64,000 bases of DNA from Leishmania infantum JPCM5. Its lineage: Eukaryota > Euglenozoa > Kinetoplastea > Trypanosomatida > Trypanosomatidae. Positions 1 through 10,284 of the stretch are shown here, piece after piece. Each line of letters starts with the position of its first letter. The first letter of the stretch is position 1. Location of the stretch: the NCBI RefSeq assembly GCF_000002875.2, contig NC_009420.2:990001-1054000 (forward strand). The letters run 5' to 3'. A program made the translations under genes and the position numbers. The notes under the pieces were generated by a model. It saw nothing but the letters and a program-made list of their open reading frames with translations. It did no database searches and was not told the origin of the DNA.

Positions 1-82
1 AAATCGGGCGAAACGAAAGAGTCCGTCGCACAAGCACAGCACGCGGTCGCACCGCGCTGGAAGAGAACAAGACCAATACGCA

Positions 83-2215
83 ATGCTTACGGGCATGTTG
101 CAGGGCATTTTGGGGTCCGTGTCAAGCACAGGCATCCGCGAGGCTGAGAATGTACTTCGGCAAAGTTGGCCATCGCTTCTAAAGCTGAAGGATGAGGCGC
201 AGACCCGGTTCTGCGCCGATGCAGAGTCCTTCCTCAAGGCGCAGCTCACCAATAGACCAGCGCCGTCCGATACCTTGGCCATCTTTACTACAGTCTACGT
301 GACCGCGGTGCACGCCATTCACTCTGGCCTTGTCGCGCCAGTCCGATGGACCAAGGCGCAGGACAGCCCCTTCCGTCCGTCGATGCCGGTTGAGCGCGTG
401 CTGCCTTCACGCAGGGAGGCCGCACGAGTTGTCGCCAGTGTGTGCGAACGGCTTCTGCTTGCCAACGCCAAGGTAGCCGGGGCGTACTTCAGCAAGCTGC
501 TGCGTGAAACGGCCATGGGGGTACCTCTTCTGGCCCTTGTGCTACGCGCGTACGGCGAGGCGGCGGTGGGGGTACTGTCGGCCCATTCAGAGGACCCACC
601 GTACCTCCAAAGCTGCATCCATCATCTCGTTTTGGCAACATACAAGTTTACCGTGGCCATGTCTGACGATGCTCTTACTATCGCCCATCCAATCCTCCTC
701 CACGTCGCCCGCGTGAGCGGTCGCACTCAGGACGCAATGCAGCTCTTGTGCCGTCCGATCTACTCCGTCAGCCCAATGCTGACGGGTATCGGCTTGTCGG
801 ACTACGTCGCCTACCATGCTGAGGCTGCGCTCCTGCTTGCTGCACTGGAGCAGTACGAGAGCGCCATGTACGCCCTTACACCAGTGAGTCAGCTCTCTCC
901 AACGCGCGGCATGCCGGAGGGCGAAAAAGGAAGCCGTGGCGGAGCCGGCGAAGGAGACCTCCCACCGTGGCTAAACGAGCTCGAGTATGAGGAAGCTGAC
1001 GTGCGCGATGCTATCCCTCGCAGTGGCGGTTGCGCTGCTGACGCCAGCCGGGCTCCCGTCACCGGTGCCGATAGCGCCCTCCCTGCGCAGCAGTCGGTGG
1101 TCCTCTACCCCTGGTACCGCACGGAGTGCGTCGGGGAGACGCGCAAGTACGCCGGCAGCACCGATGCCAAAGACCGAAAGGCTGAGGTAAAAGCCGTTGT
1201 GTGGCGCGGCATCTTGGTGCCGTCTGTGATCGAACGCGAAATGGATCGTCGCGCTGTTACGTGGGCAAAACGTTTGGGCATCGTGCTGCTCGCTGCGGCC
1301 TTTGGCGGCGGCAGCCCACGCGGCGTGATGGCGCTCACGGCGTCGGCCGGGCGGCGGATAGTGGACAACGAAGAGGCGTCGTCCATATGGACTGGCATGG
1401 CGTCGGCGATCGCTGGCCACGTGTGCTTTCCTCATCCACTGTTTCGTCTCCTGACGGAGACAACTCCCGTGTCGCTCCGCTCCTTCGTGCACTTCGTCAC
1501 GACCGACAAGACGGCGAGTGCGCGGGCCTACGCGGACCTTCTCGTAGCAATCGCCCGACGCGATGCAAACAATGCTCATCAGTGCCTAGGCAATCCCGCC
1601 AATGTCTCACTATTTACAGCAGACCTCACGGTAGATGTGGTCAGGGCAACGGTGCTGCGTGAGCTTCCGCGACACATTCTACTGGATGTGGCGCGCATGT
1701 ACGCTCATGTGCCGATGCAAATGCTGTTGGACCGGTCACAACCCATACACACGGCCGCTAAGGCCAAGGGCGCGACGCCAGCGAATGAAAGAGCTGAAGA
1801 TGAGGAGAGACCACTGGATGCCGCCACTGTGGACAGCAGACACGCGCTTGTGCAGCTGTTGGTCAAGATGTGCTCCACCGGAGATTTGGCCTCCTCTCAC
1901 GTGTGCGTCACTGCAGCTCCCGCTGCTGATGCGGCCGCCAAGGAACGTGCAACTTTTTATCCCGTCGAAGAGGTGGCCAGGCAGTTGAGTAGGGGCACCG
2001 CCTCCTTTTGTGTGTCCACTGCCAGCGTGAAGTGGACGCTGCCGTCCTCAGCAGCGCGCTTGCAGCGCTGTGCTCAAGTTGTGCAGTTCCACATCCATCA
2101 ATACCCGAGCGTCAACCTCGACACCTCTCTTGTGCCGATGCTGGCCCAGCTGCAGGAGCTCCAGAGGGTCGTGGATGCCGGCGCCGAAGAAATTTGTGAC
2201 ATGGGGATCGTTTAG
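83..2215 (+). CDS. PCI-like protein, candidate COP9 signalosome subunit 3
   Basis: This 710-residue protein starts at the first ATG of an open frame with strong GC3 bias. No signal peptide or membrane segment is visible. The middle is a low-complexity, acidic and glycine-rich insert (about residues 275-330). The C-terminal third looks helical. A stretch near residues 485-550 resembles the helical part of CSN3 just before its PCI winged helix. The last 90 residues (from about 620) resemble the winged helix plus terminal helix of that family, with a TFYPVEEVARQLS segment where CSN3 has its SLQDIA segment and a final helix rich in Q, L and E. CSN3 is a scaffold subunit of the COP9 signalosome, which removes NEDD8 from cullins. 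The match is by eye and weak, so a proteasome-lid or eIF3 PCI subunit, or an unrelated helical protein, remains possible. It is the first gene of the plus-strand array; its promoter is outside the window. Confidence 0.45.
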   Translation: MLTGMLQGILGSVSSTGIREAENVLRQSWPSLLKLKDEAQTRFCADAESFLKAQLTNRPAPSDTLAIFTTVYVTAVHAIHSGLVAPVRWTKAQDSPFRPSMPVERVLPSRREAARVVASVCERLLLANAKVAGAYFSKLLRETAMGVPLLALVLRAYGEAAVGVLSAHSEDPPYLQSCIHHLVLATYKFTVAMSDDALTIAHPILLHVARVSGRTQDAMQLLCRPIYSVSPMLTGIGLSDYVAYHAEAALLLAALEQYESAMYALTPVSQLSPTRGMPEGEKGSRGGAGEGDLPPWLNELEYEEADVRDAIPRSGGCAADASRAPVTGADSALPAQQSVVLYPWYRTECVGETRKYAGSTDAKDRKAEVKAVVWRGILVPSVIEREMDRRAVTWAKRLGIVLLAAAFGGGSPRGVMALTASAGRRIVDNEEASSIWTGMASAIAGHVCFPHPLFRLLTETTPVSLRSFVHFVTTDKTASARAYADLLVAIARRDANNAHQCLGNPANVSLFTADLTVDVVRATVLRELPRHILLDVARMYAHVPMQMLLDRSQPIHTAAKAKGATPANERAEDEERPLDAATVDSRHALVQLLVKMCSTGDLASSHVCVTAAPAADAAAKERATFYPVEEVARQLSRGTASFCVSTASVKWTLPSSAARLQRCAQVVQFHIHQYPSVNLDTSLVPMLAQLQELQRVVDAGAEEICDMGIV

Positions 2216-3626
2216 GGCGGGGAGCGGGCGCACACGGTATCGTGCCGATCGAACGGTGATGTTCGTGTGTCATGTGTCGTCTTTTCTCTTCTTGGTGCTT
2301 GTCTTTTTTTTTTCTCGCGTTCAACACACTATTTTTTGCGTGTCTAGCGAATGCCTTCGCTGAGTGGCTTCTACACACAACGTAAGTGTGCGCGGGTGTA
2401 AGCGCTGCTGGTCATTCGCCTCTTGTGCTCCTCCGCTGTTTCACTTTCTTTTTTTTTTCACTGACCTTTGGTGGCCTGCGAATGGGCGTGAGTGTGAACA
2501 TGAGTGCATTGGTGTCTATAGTAAAGGGAGGGAGTGTGGCCATGCATGCGCTTCCGCATTCGTTCTCGCTTAACTTCCAGGTTTGCAGCCGTCAGCAGTG
2601 ATTTGCCTGTGTGAGGCTGCATACAGGCAAGCACGTCATTCGCTTTCTTGTGTGGGTGTGGCGTTTATTCACTTTTTCGTCGCTGCTTTCCGCCCTTTCT
2701 CACTCTCTCGTCCCGGATGTCGTGTGGGGGCGCCGGAGCCTGAGAGGCCACGCACGGAGGTGCCCCCACACGACATCCGGGTGACGGAGGTGAAGAAGAA
2801 ACACAAACGGAGTGGCAGAAGAAGCGCTGCCAGGTGTCCACCACCTTTGCAGACCGAAGAAAAAAAGAGAGAATATCGTACGCAGACACCACGTTTCTAG
2901 CGCGGGTGTTGGTGTGTGTCTTCTGCGTCTGTGCCAGCGGGAAATGTGCGGTGGCCTCTTTTCCTTTTGGCGCGGGGTGGGGTGCGGAGGGGCACAGCAA
3001 GTATACGTTGAGCCGCAGTAGTAGCACCCTCTCTTTGCCACAGTGAACACCGACTCGGCTGGAACGGAAGACCCTCACTACTCCTTCTCTTTCACACACA
3101 CACACACACACGTCTCTGCGGACACGCGCTGGTGTGCGGGAAACCTTGGATGGAATCGATCAATGTATCTGGCCGCACTGCTGGGAAAGCGAAGCAAACT
3201 TTGTCTTCAGAGTTGAGCCCACAAGTGGAGAGTGCCGCTTCACCGTCATAACACGAAGACGCGAAAAGAGGGCCCGCGAAACCTATCAAACTCTCCATGC
3301 AGCCACACAAACTGTCCCCCTTCCTGGCCAGAAGCCCCCTCTCTCTCCCTCCCCTAGTTCTCCCTCTATTGAGCAGGAATCACCCATCTATACAGCGGCG
3401 TGGCTTTTTGGTGGTGATGTAAGTCGGGAATCTGGTCGAAGCGGAAAGAAGCACTTGCTGGGCTCGGCTAAGGGTCTATGGTAGCCTGGAGCCATCTGAC
3501 TCCCCCTCCTCGCCTGCGTCCGGCCGCCCACAGGCAAAGGCACGCCTTCGTCTATTCTATAGCTCGGCGTTGCCGTATAGCGGCGCATCAAAGGCACAAA
3601 CCGTCGCCCCTACACAGCTCTCCGCC
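2216..3626 (+). other. Intergenic spacer with perfect hairpin
   Basis: This spacer holds the 3'UTR of the CSN3-like gene and the 5' region of the acid phosphatase-like gene. It has T-runs just after the stop codon, a perfect inverted repeat (listed separately) and a short (CA)n tract near 3093-3110. Only short frames without coding bias are present. Confidence 0.6.
2712..2781. repeat. Perfect inverted repeat, 20-bp arms, 30-nt loop
   Basis: The arm at 2712-2731 (CCCGGATGTCGTGTGGGGGC) is the exact reverse complement of the arm at 2762-2781, and 30 nt separate them. Transcribed from the plus strand, this would form a very stable stem-loop in the 3'UTR of the upstream gene, about 500 nt after its stop. 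Its role is unknown. Confidence 0.9.
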
Positions 3627-5048
3627 ATGGCCGCAAGGACGCCTCTTGCGCGCGGTGCTCTGGCACGGCGCTCGGTGCTTGTTGCTCTTCTGGTGGCCCT
3701 TGTGTTGGTGATGAATCTCGCGAGGCTTGTCTCAGCGTTCGGTCTCCACTCTGCGCGACGCAATAAGCCGTCAACGGCGACTGAGACAAGTGACCCCGTG
3801 CATCCCCGCGTGAACATCAACTGGACGCAGCAGAGCCTGAACTCCAATATAACCAAGGCAGAGCGCAAGGAGATCCTCAAGAGCAAGCTGGTGCTGACGA
3901 AGCTGGTGGTGCTCAACCGCCACGGCCACCGTGCGCCGAACGCGCCGTTCTGGAAGATGTGCCCAAATGACATCAAGAGCAAGAAGCGCTACGACGTCAG
4001 TGCAGAGGACTTGACTGGGCTCGGCATGGAGGAGGAGTACAACTTTGGCCAGTATGTGCGAAACAACTATCACGCCTTTATTGGCGACAAGTTCAACCGC
4101 ATGCTGCACTACTTCCGCGCTGTTGGCGAGCCGCGCATCTTGCAGTCGGCAATGGCGGTGGCCCAAGGGATCTTCCCGGATGGATTCGGTCCGGGCGGCT
4201 ACTTGCCATCGCGGCCGCAGTTTGTGCCCATCTTCTCCGACATGGACACGCACGAGTACCTGCTCGATGACGTGCCGTGCTTCCGGCGGGCCGAGAACGA
4301 CTCGCATCGGTGGATCGACAAGCGCTATCAGAACTTCATCGATGACCCGAACACGGGTCGTGTGCTAAAGATGATAAAGGAGGTGTGCGGCGAGTACATC
4401 GGCCCGGCGGAAGGCTACGCCTACATCAAGACTGTGGCAGACGGTCTCACATTCAACAGCGACATCGGTCTGAAGGTGGCCAAGGGCAGGCTGACACCGG
4501 AGATGCTGTTCAGCATTCGCAACGTCTCGCTGCAGCTCCTCATGCAGCGCCTGTACGACACAGATGAGCAACAGACGTACATGGCGGTCGACCTCCCCCG
4601 CAACATCCTGCAGACGCTTAACCACACCCATGTCGGAGATACCCCGGAGCAGCTGAACGACTTCACCGACACGCGGCAGGAGTCCACCTTTTACTTTATG
4701 CACCGTGAGGCCCTCTACGCCTTCGCGCAGTTTTTTGGGTTTCAATACAACGTAGCTGGGTTGCCGCCAGGAGAGTTGCCCGTGGCGTCCTCTATCATTA
4801 TGGAGAAGCTCGTGCCTCATCGCGACCAGTACTCCCACAACGCCTCCCGCATCTACGTTCGCATAACGCTATGGACGCCGTACAATGGCATCTACACAAT
4901 ACCCATATCCACCTGCCGTATCCCCGAGCTGTGTGAGCTGAAGGAACTGCGGTACATCCACGACACCCGCGTGAGCCGCACGGGTACATGGGAACAGCTG
5001 TGCAACTACGCGCCGCAAGAAATCGATCACACAACGGATATTCGTTGA
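3627..5048 (+). CDS. Histidine acid phosphatase family protein with altered HD motif
   Basis: The start was placed at ATG 3627 because the longer frame begins at TTG. The 473-residue product has a hydrophobic segment at about residues 14-36 that could be a signal peptide or signal anchor, followed by a luminal or secreted domain with several N-glycosylation sequons. The branch-2 histidine phosphatase motif RHGHRAP is intact (R98), and so is the second conserved arginine in RILQSA (R170). Where relatives in this window have YSAHDT, this protein has FMHREA (H359, R360), so the catalytic acid Asp is replaced by Arg. There is no C-terminal membrane anchor, unlike the two minus-strand paralogues. 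Family members hydrolyse phosphomonoesters at acid pH in lysosomes or outside the cell. With the proton donor missing, this copy may be an altered phosphatase, an inositol-phosphate-type enzyme or a pseudoenzyme. Family assignment is firm; activity is uncertain. Confidence 0.85.
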   Translation: MAARTPLARGALARRSVLVALLVALVLVMNLARLVSAFGLHSARRNKPSTATETSDPVHPRVNINWTQQSLNSNITKAERKEILKSKLVLTKLVVLNRHGHRAPNAPFWKMCPNDIKSKKRYDVSAEDLTGLGMEEEYNFGQYVRNNYHAFIGDKFNRMLHYFRAVGEPRILQSAMAVAQGIFPDGFGPGGYLPSRPQFVPIFSDMDTHEYLLDDVPCFRRAENDSHRWIDKRYQNFIDDPNTGRVLKMIKEVCGEYIGPAEGYAYIKTVADGLTFNSDIGLKVAKGRLTPEMLFSIRNVSLQLLMQRLYDTDEQQTYMAVDLPRNILQTLNHTHVGDTPEQLNDFTDTRQESTFYFMHREALYAFAQFFGFQYNVAGLPPGELPVASSIIMEKLVPHRDQYSHNASRIYVRITLWTPYNGIYTIPISTCRIPELCELKELRYIHDTRVSRTGTWEQLCNYAPQEIDHTTDIR

Positions 5049-6599
5049 CGACAAGGAAGTTAAAGGGAAAGAGAAATGGTAGTGTCCGAAGCAGCGCGAT
5101 TGGAAAGCGAGCTGGGGAGAAGGGGATAGCGTGGGCAGCGTACTGTGTTTCTGTGCTGGGTGTGGTCATCATGCTTTTTTTTCGCTGTTGTGTGGGTGCT
5201 ACCCGCTCAAGCGTTCATCCGCTCCCCCTCCCCTACACCCACGTGCCTCCGCGCCCAGCGTGTAGGGTTGTGGGCTGTGTGGCCTTTTTTGTTTTTCTGC
5301 TTTGGTTTTTTGTTCGCTACACCAGCTCAGCTTGCTGCATCGATCCGTTCTCCCCTCTCTTTTCTTTGTTACTTTTATTGCCCTTAGCCTGGGTGTTTCC
5401 CATGCTTCTTTCTTCATTCTTTTATCTGTTCCCCACCGCCACCACCCTCGTTGACTGTTTTCTCCCTTTATTCTTCTGGCCTTGCAGCTCCTTATCGATC
5501 ACAAGCACCCTGTTACCCTTTTTGTCGTCCATCGCCCCGCTTCGCAGCGCATTTTCCCCTCCTCCCCTCACCCGTGCTCATTTTATGCACGGACGGCGAC
5601 AGGCAAGACGTCAAGCGCCAACGCGTTTTGCTGTCGTGCTTGTGGAGATTCATTCTCCTATCTGCTGCTCTGTAGAGCCCGGCTTACACTGTGTCGTCTA
5701 CTTTGTAGGCAAGAGGGTATAAACAACGAAAATGGGGATTCGGGTAAGAGGAGCATAGTAAGACTCAAGTCGTCTTGGTGTGTTTTTTCGTCTGCGATGC
5801 ACGTATTGCCTACACCTGTGAGTGGTGTATTCGTTACTGACCTTTGGGGGGCCTGTGTATGTGTGTGTGTGTGTGGTGATCGTGCTGTGTCTAAGTCTCA
5901 AAAGGGTCTTGGAGCCGAACACGAGCGCGTAAAGGCAGACACAAATCGTGCCTTTTTTGTTTCTCGCCGCTTCTTCACCCGCCCTCGTCCATCCCTTCGT
6001 TGGAAAGGGGATTCGTACGCGTGTCTGTGTGTATGTGTGTGTATGTCTTTGAGGCGCCTCAAATGAGGTAGAGAGACTGCACGTGTATGTTTGCCGGTTG
6101 ATGTATGTTGATGTACACGGGGGGAAGGAAGGGGTGAGGACACACTCCTTCCACGCGCACTTTCCACTTCCGCCCCCCCCCCCTCCAAGCCCCGCCCATA
6201 TCACGTATCAATGAAGCGAAGGAATGGATGTGGAGAAAGATGATCGATGGCAGAGCGAAGAAAAACTAACCGAAAAAGCAGAAGTAGCTCGAGCAACAAA
6301 ACGAAAACAAACGAAGAGAAGCACAATGGTGGAAGAAGAGTTGACGTGCACATGTGCGTGCACTGTAGAGCATCGTTGTTTTTTGGGGGAGGGGAGAGGG
6401 GGGGGTCTTCTGCCCTCAGGAATCAGGTTCGAAGAACAGAAAGAAAGAGCGAGCGAGACCTCCATGTTAACTCCCCGATCCTCTCCCCCCCCACGCCGTA
6501 CGCCTTGTGAACCCTCTCATGAGGAACAACTCCCACCGTGGGCAGCATTCTCTTGTCTCCCTTCGACGCTTGACTAGCAAGGCATCATGTGACTTGCCT
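5049..6599 (+). other. Intergenic spacer, no gene seen
   Basis: This is the 3'UTR-type spacer after the phosphatase-like gene. It is T-rich from 5170 to 5560, with short TG tracts and a C-run near 6173-6183. The frames crossing it are low-complexity and lack GC3 bias. Confidence 0.55.
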
Positions 6600-7054
6600 T
6601 TATCTTTTTCTTTCTCAACGGCACGTTGAGCCACGAGCAGCTCAACAGTTATACGCATACACAGATGCAGCTCACCTACCTCTTTTGCACCGCAGCGACC
6701 TCCACGAACCGGGCCAACCAACACTGCTTGGAGTCGTTCAGTCCCCTGCAGTTCCAGTGCATGCAGCGCAGGCTAGGCACAGGATTAAGCCCGACATCAC
6801 CGCAACGAAGCACACGGAGAAAAAAAAGCAGCAGACGGATGCGCATATTTGCCGGAGCGTCGGCACAGCTCGGAGTGAGCTGGTCCAATCCTCATCATGG
6901 CCGCAAGTCTCTTTGGCACAGCGCCAGCCCAGACTTGTCTGCCGGCACCAGGAGTCCGCAGCCGTACCCGAGGGCAGGCGGTGCAGGCTCGTGGCGGTCC
7001 TACAGTGTGGGTACTCTACCCCGATACCACGGTCGGGTGGCCGGCATCATCAGG
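6600..7054 (-). mobile_element. Degenerate ingi/L1Tc-type retroposon 5' end, copy 1 (DIRE-like)
   Basis: Read on the minus strand, the element begins at 7054 with CCTGATGATGCCGGCCACC. This resembles the promoter-like 5' signature of trypanosomatid ingi/L1Tc retroposons, with GCCGGCCACC, CGTGGT and AGTACCC in the same order. About 245 nt further on, a frame encodes CGDVGLNPVP, a decayed match to the 2A peptide core (DVELNPGP type) found at the start of L1Tc. Right after it comes LRCMHWNCRGLN, typical of the first beta strand of an AP endonuclease domain. The frame is then broken by stops and frameshifts and fades near 6600. The first 284 bp are repeated in inverted orientation at 25771-26054. 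It lies antisense to the surrounding polycistron. The signature comparison was made from memory. Confidence 0.7.
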
Positions 7055-7389
7055 GTTGCCGTGAGCGCCATAATGCATGCAAAACGAAGGCCCCTTCTTT
7101 GGTGTTCACTTTACCTGTAGCTCCTTTTTTCTTCGGCCCACCCTCTCCATTGCATATCTTCTTCCCTTCTCCCTGCGCTGCAGGGAGGGTCAGAAATTAT
7201 CACACATCGCGTGTCGAACTCGTGGGTGCGCGTGTCTGTGGGGGCGGGTCATTTGGGCACCCTGTACCCTTCCACACATCTGAGTAGCTCACGACTGTGA
7301 GACGCCACAGCTCGCACATCGCTCTACTTCTCTGCTCTATAGCCTTCGACGTTAGCCTTTCCCTTTCGTTCGTTCTGGCGTTTGATGCC
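7055..7389 (+). other. Spacer and 5' region of the RRM gene
   Basis: This short spacer carries a pyrimidine tract and AG just before the RRM gene. No gene is visible. The GTG-initiated extension of the downstream frame into this region is treated as untranslated. Confidence 0.5.
7323..7342 (+). promoter_or_regulatory. Candidate trans-splice acceptor of RRM gene
   Basis: A pyrimidine-rich tract ends in AG at 7341-7342, 47 nt before the chosen ATG at 7390. This is the usual arrangement for spliced-leader addition and supports the shorter start. Confidence 0.45.
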
Positions 7390-8166
7390 ATGGATCCATC
7401 GAAGCGCATCTGTCTCAAGAACCTGCCAGAGGGGTGCACGAAGCGCGAAATCGCCGAGCTGGTGCGCAACCGCACAGGCACACCGATCCACAGCATCGAC
7501 CTCGGCCTCGACGCCGACGGGAAAACGCGGCGCTATGCCCATTTTTCCTGCGAGGGCGCAAAGCATGTTCTGGAGGTGCTGAGCGCTGGAGTATCGTTGC
7601 GCGATTCCACCATCTACGCTCATCCTGCCAAGGCGCACTACTCGTTCCGCTACGCTGAGGCTCGCCGCAAGCGAGAGCGGGAGGAAGCGGAGGAAAAGGA
7701 GCGGCTAGAGGCGTTTTGGGCTGCCACGAGGCAGCGCTTTTTGGACCGCACAAACGGCGGCGAGCTGCCCAAGAGCAAAACGCCCAAAGACTTCTACGCG
7801 TCAAAGCGCAGGTATGCGCGTATCGCGGCCGAGATCGCTCAAACGTCGCGCAACGCGCACGCCGCCGCAGGTGACGCCGCCTATGCCGAGCACCCACGCG
7901 GCGCCGCCCACGCGACGCCGTCCTTCTCAGGCGCAGACTGTGGCGCGAATAGCGCCCCTCGGGCTGCTTCCAAGAATCACGCCACCTCAGGTGGTGGTGA
8001 CGCCAATGCAGCAAAGAAGTGCGCATCGAGGCTCACTGCTGCCAAGTCTAAAGCACCTGCTGCCGCACCTCCACCGCCGCCGCCGCCGGAGCCCACGAAA
8101 GAGGAGCGAAAGCTGAGCGGCCTCCAGGCGAAGCTAGCTGCGCTTAAGGAGAAGCTGAAGAAGTGA
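7390..8166 (+). CDS. RNA-binding protein with one RRM
   Basis: The chosen ATG at 7390 lies in a good context and gives 258 residues; the longer frame starts at GTG and its extra 31 residues run back into a likely splice acceptor. One RRM occupies about residues 6-80, with RNP2 as ICLKNL (7-12) and RNP1 as RRYAHFSC (47-54). A highly charged helix rich in R, K and E follows at about residues 92-115. An alanine-rich low-complexity linker, a proline run (PPPPPPPEP) and a lysine-rich C-terminal helix (about 235-258) complete the protein. The layout fits a nuclear or nucleolar RNA-processing or ribosome-assembly factor, but RRM proteins also act in mRNA stability and translation, the main control level in trypanosomatids. 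No specific orthologue is recognised. Confidence 0.85.
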   Translation: MDPSKRICLKNLPEGCTKREIAELVRNRTGTPIHSIDLGLDADGKTRRYAHFSCEGAKHVLEVLSAGVSLRDSTIYAHPAKAHYSFRYAEARRKREREEAEEKERLEAFWAATRQRFLDRTNGGELPKSKTPKDFYASKRRYARIAAEIAQTSRNAHAAAGDAAYAEHPRGAAHATPSFSGADCGANSAPRAASKNHATSGGGDANAAKKCASRLTAAKSKAPAAAPPPPPPPEPTKEERKLSGLQAKLAALKEKLKK

Positions 8167-10003
8167 GGCAAGGTTGAGATCAATGTGCGCTTGCGTTGTG
8201 GGGTGTGGTCTCGCTGCTCATCTTGACTTGAGGCAAGTGCGTCTCCTCTACTTTTACTTTTTCCGGTTATACACTTGAGTGAGCATGAGGGTTCATGGAT
8301 GTCGTGTGTGTGTGTGTGTACCTAACTGCGAGTAATGAGTTATGCGCTCACCCACGCAATTGACCCATGCTGCGAAAATCAGTTGCCCCTGTCGTCGCTT
8401 TCAAGCTCGTGAAGCGAGGATGAGAGCAGGCACGTGTATGGCTGGATGGGTAACTTCTCTTTCCCTTTATCCCCTCTTTTTCACAAGAGGGTGTAGCTGA
8501 TTCTGGGGCCGACGAGGCCAACGTGGTGGCGTGTGCGCCACCCGTGTTGCTCTTTGCGTTCGGTCCTCTCGCTCTCTCCTGTCCCCTGTCTGTTGCTGTG
8601 CAAGGCAACATCATCATCACGAAGCCTTACATCAGTTTTGTCTTCCTCCTCGTTCTCGCCTCTTTCCACCTCTTACCTTCACGGTAACCAACTTCCCTTC
8701 CCTCTCTCCCCGGCCAACACGGCACAAAGCCTATCGCCTCTCTCCCCACGCGCCCCACCGCCTTACTCGCTCGTGGATGGTATCATAATCAAACATTGAA
8801 AAGAGTGCCTCACCATTCTCGTTATTTCGTGCTGCTTGTATCGCTGCCAAGCCACTGCTTCACCGAGGAAGCTGCGCCTGGAGGGCTTGTCCCTCATCCT
8901 TGACCTTGCTTTTCTTCGCAGCACGCGCGGTGCTGCCGTCGCAAAACCAGACGAGCCAAAAACAACTTTAGCAGACACGTAGCGGTGCTTTATCCTACCC
9001 ACCCCACCCCACCCGCCAACACACACACACTCCTGTCCTCTCTTGTTGTGTGCTGCGTTTTTTTTTTGTAGCTGTGTGCCTGTTTGCGGGTGGAGCGTGT
9101 CTTGTGCGAGAAGCAGAGGGGAAACCAACGATACATTCCCTTCTTGGGTCTTTGTTCACTCGAACTCCTACATCTCGTAGTGGGAACATTTGTCGCACGG
9201 TATCCTGCAGCCCCCTCCACCTCCCCCAACCCACTGTACACTCAATATACACGGGCATACACAGTTAAGCGAGTACCCATACCTGCGCATCCTCACCCAG
9301 GCACGCAGACACGCCCACACACAAACAGGCACACTCGAGCGCGCGCACAGTAAGTAGAGAAAGAGACCGCAGTGCCAACCGCCTCATCCACGACGACAGT
9401 AGCAGGGAAAGAAGCAGCGGTGTTTCAGCCTCCTTTTCTTTTCACTCTCGTGTGTGCGTGTTTCCTCAACGCCGTCAGCGATCTTCTCCTTTACTCTGTT
9501 TTTTGTTGTTGTTTTCTGCGTGCCTGTGTGAGGACAGATCCATCTTTTAAGTATCTCTCACTCGCTCCCTCACTCGTTGTCCTTCTTCTGGGTTCTCCCT
9601 CTCCCCTTTCACTATTTCTCGCTCCGTATAATAACGATCTTTCTTGGTGTGTGTGTTTCATTGTGTGTGTGAACGATAGTGGGAAAGAGAGAGGCGGTGT
9701 GTCTTGAGGTTCGTCTTTCACGGAGCTTTCTAGGCCCTCCTCTCCGTCCTGCGGCTCGTCGTCATTGCGGAGAGCTTTCGAAGACGCGGAGAAGATAGAG
9801 AAGAAGCTATTCTGCACGCCACATCTCTTGCTAGCCTCTCCCTCCTCTTCTGTGTGTGTGTGTGTGTGCCACGTGTGCACCCATGTTCTAATCCCGCTTT
9901 TGTTTTTTCAGGCTTCGTCGTTTCTTTTTTGTTTTCCGCTCCCCTCCCCCTCACATGAACATCGTTTTAGATCGCTCTCTCACGCGACGTCCTTTTCTTC
10001 CTT

Positions 10004-10005
<2 letters not shown>

Positions 10006-10047
<42 letters not shown>
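10006..10047. repeat. (TG)21 microsatellite
   Basis: An uninterrupted 42-bp TG tract lies in the spacer before the F-box-like gene. Such tracts are common in these spacers and likely to vary in length between strains. Confidence 0.95.
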
Positions 10048-10048
<1 letters not shown>

Positions 10049-10250
10049 TTTCACTGTTTTGCGTCTTTTTTATTGTTTCTTGTGCGTTTATGTGTGCCTG
10101 GGGAGAGGAAAAGGGAGGGGAGAGGAGGCTTGTGTATTCGGTGCCGTGAGGCGTGCGCTCATCTTCGAGCTTATCGGAGTAACGTTGCGCCTGCCGTTGG
10201 TGCTTGCGTCCATTTGTTTTTCTCCCCAGTGGTAACTTGGTACTGCATCT

Positions 10251-10284
10251 CTCATCTATTTTCTGTCTCTTCTCGTCTGCTGAG
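10251..10284 (+). promoter_or_regulatory. Candidate trans-splice acceptor of F-box-like gene
   Basis: A pyrimidine-rich stretch of about 30 nt is followed by the AG at 10283-10284, giving a 5'UTR of about 100 nt. A second option is the AG at 10228-10229. Confidence 0.4.

Noticed and set aside
3570..3626. Extension of the phosphatase-like frame
   Set aside because: It begins at TTG; ATG 3627 directly precedes a signal-like segment.
4988..5722. 244-residue hydrophobic frame after the phosphatase-like gene
   Set aside because: It is a translation of T-rich 3'UTR sequence without GC3 bias and overlaps the end of the real gene.
9490..9880. Histidine/threonine-rich frames over CA repeats here and elsewhere
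   Set aside because: They are translations of simple repeats and pyrimidine tracts in spacers.
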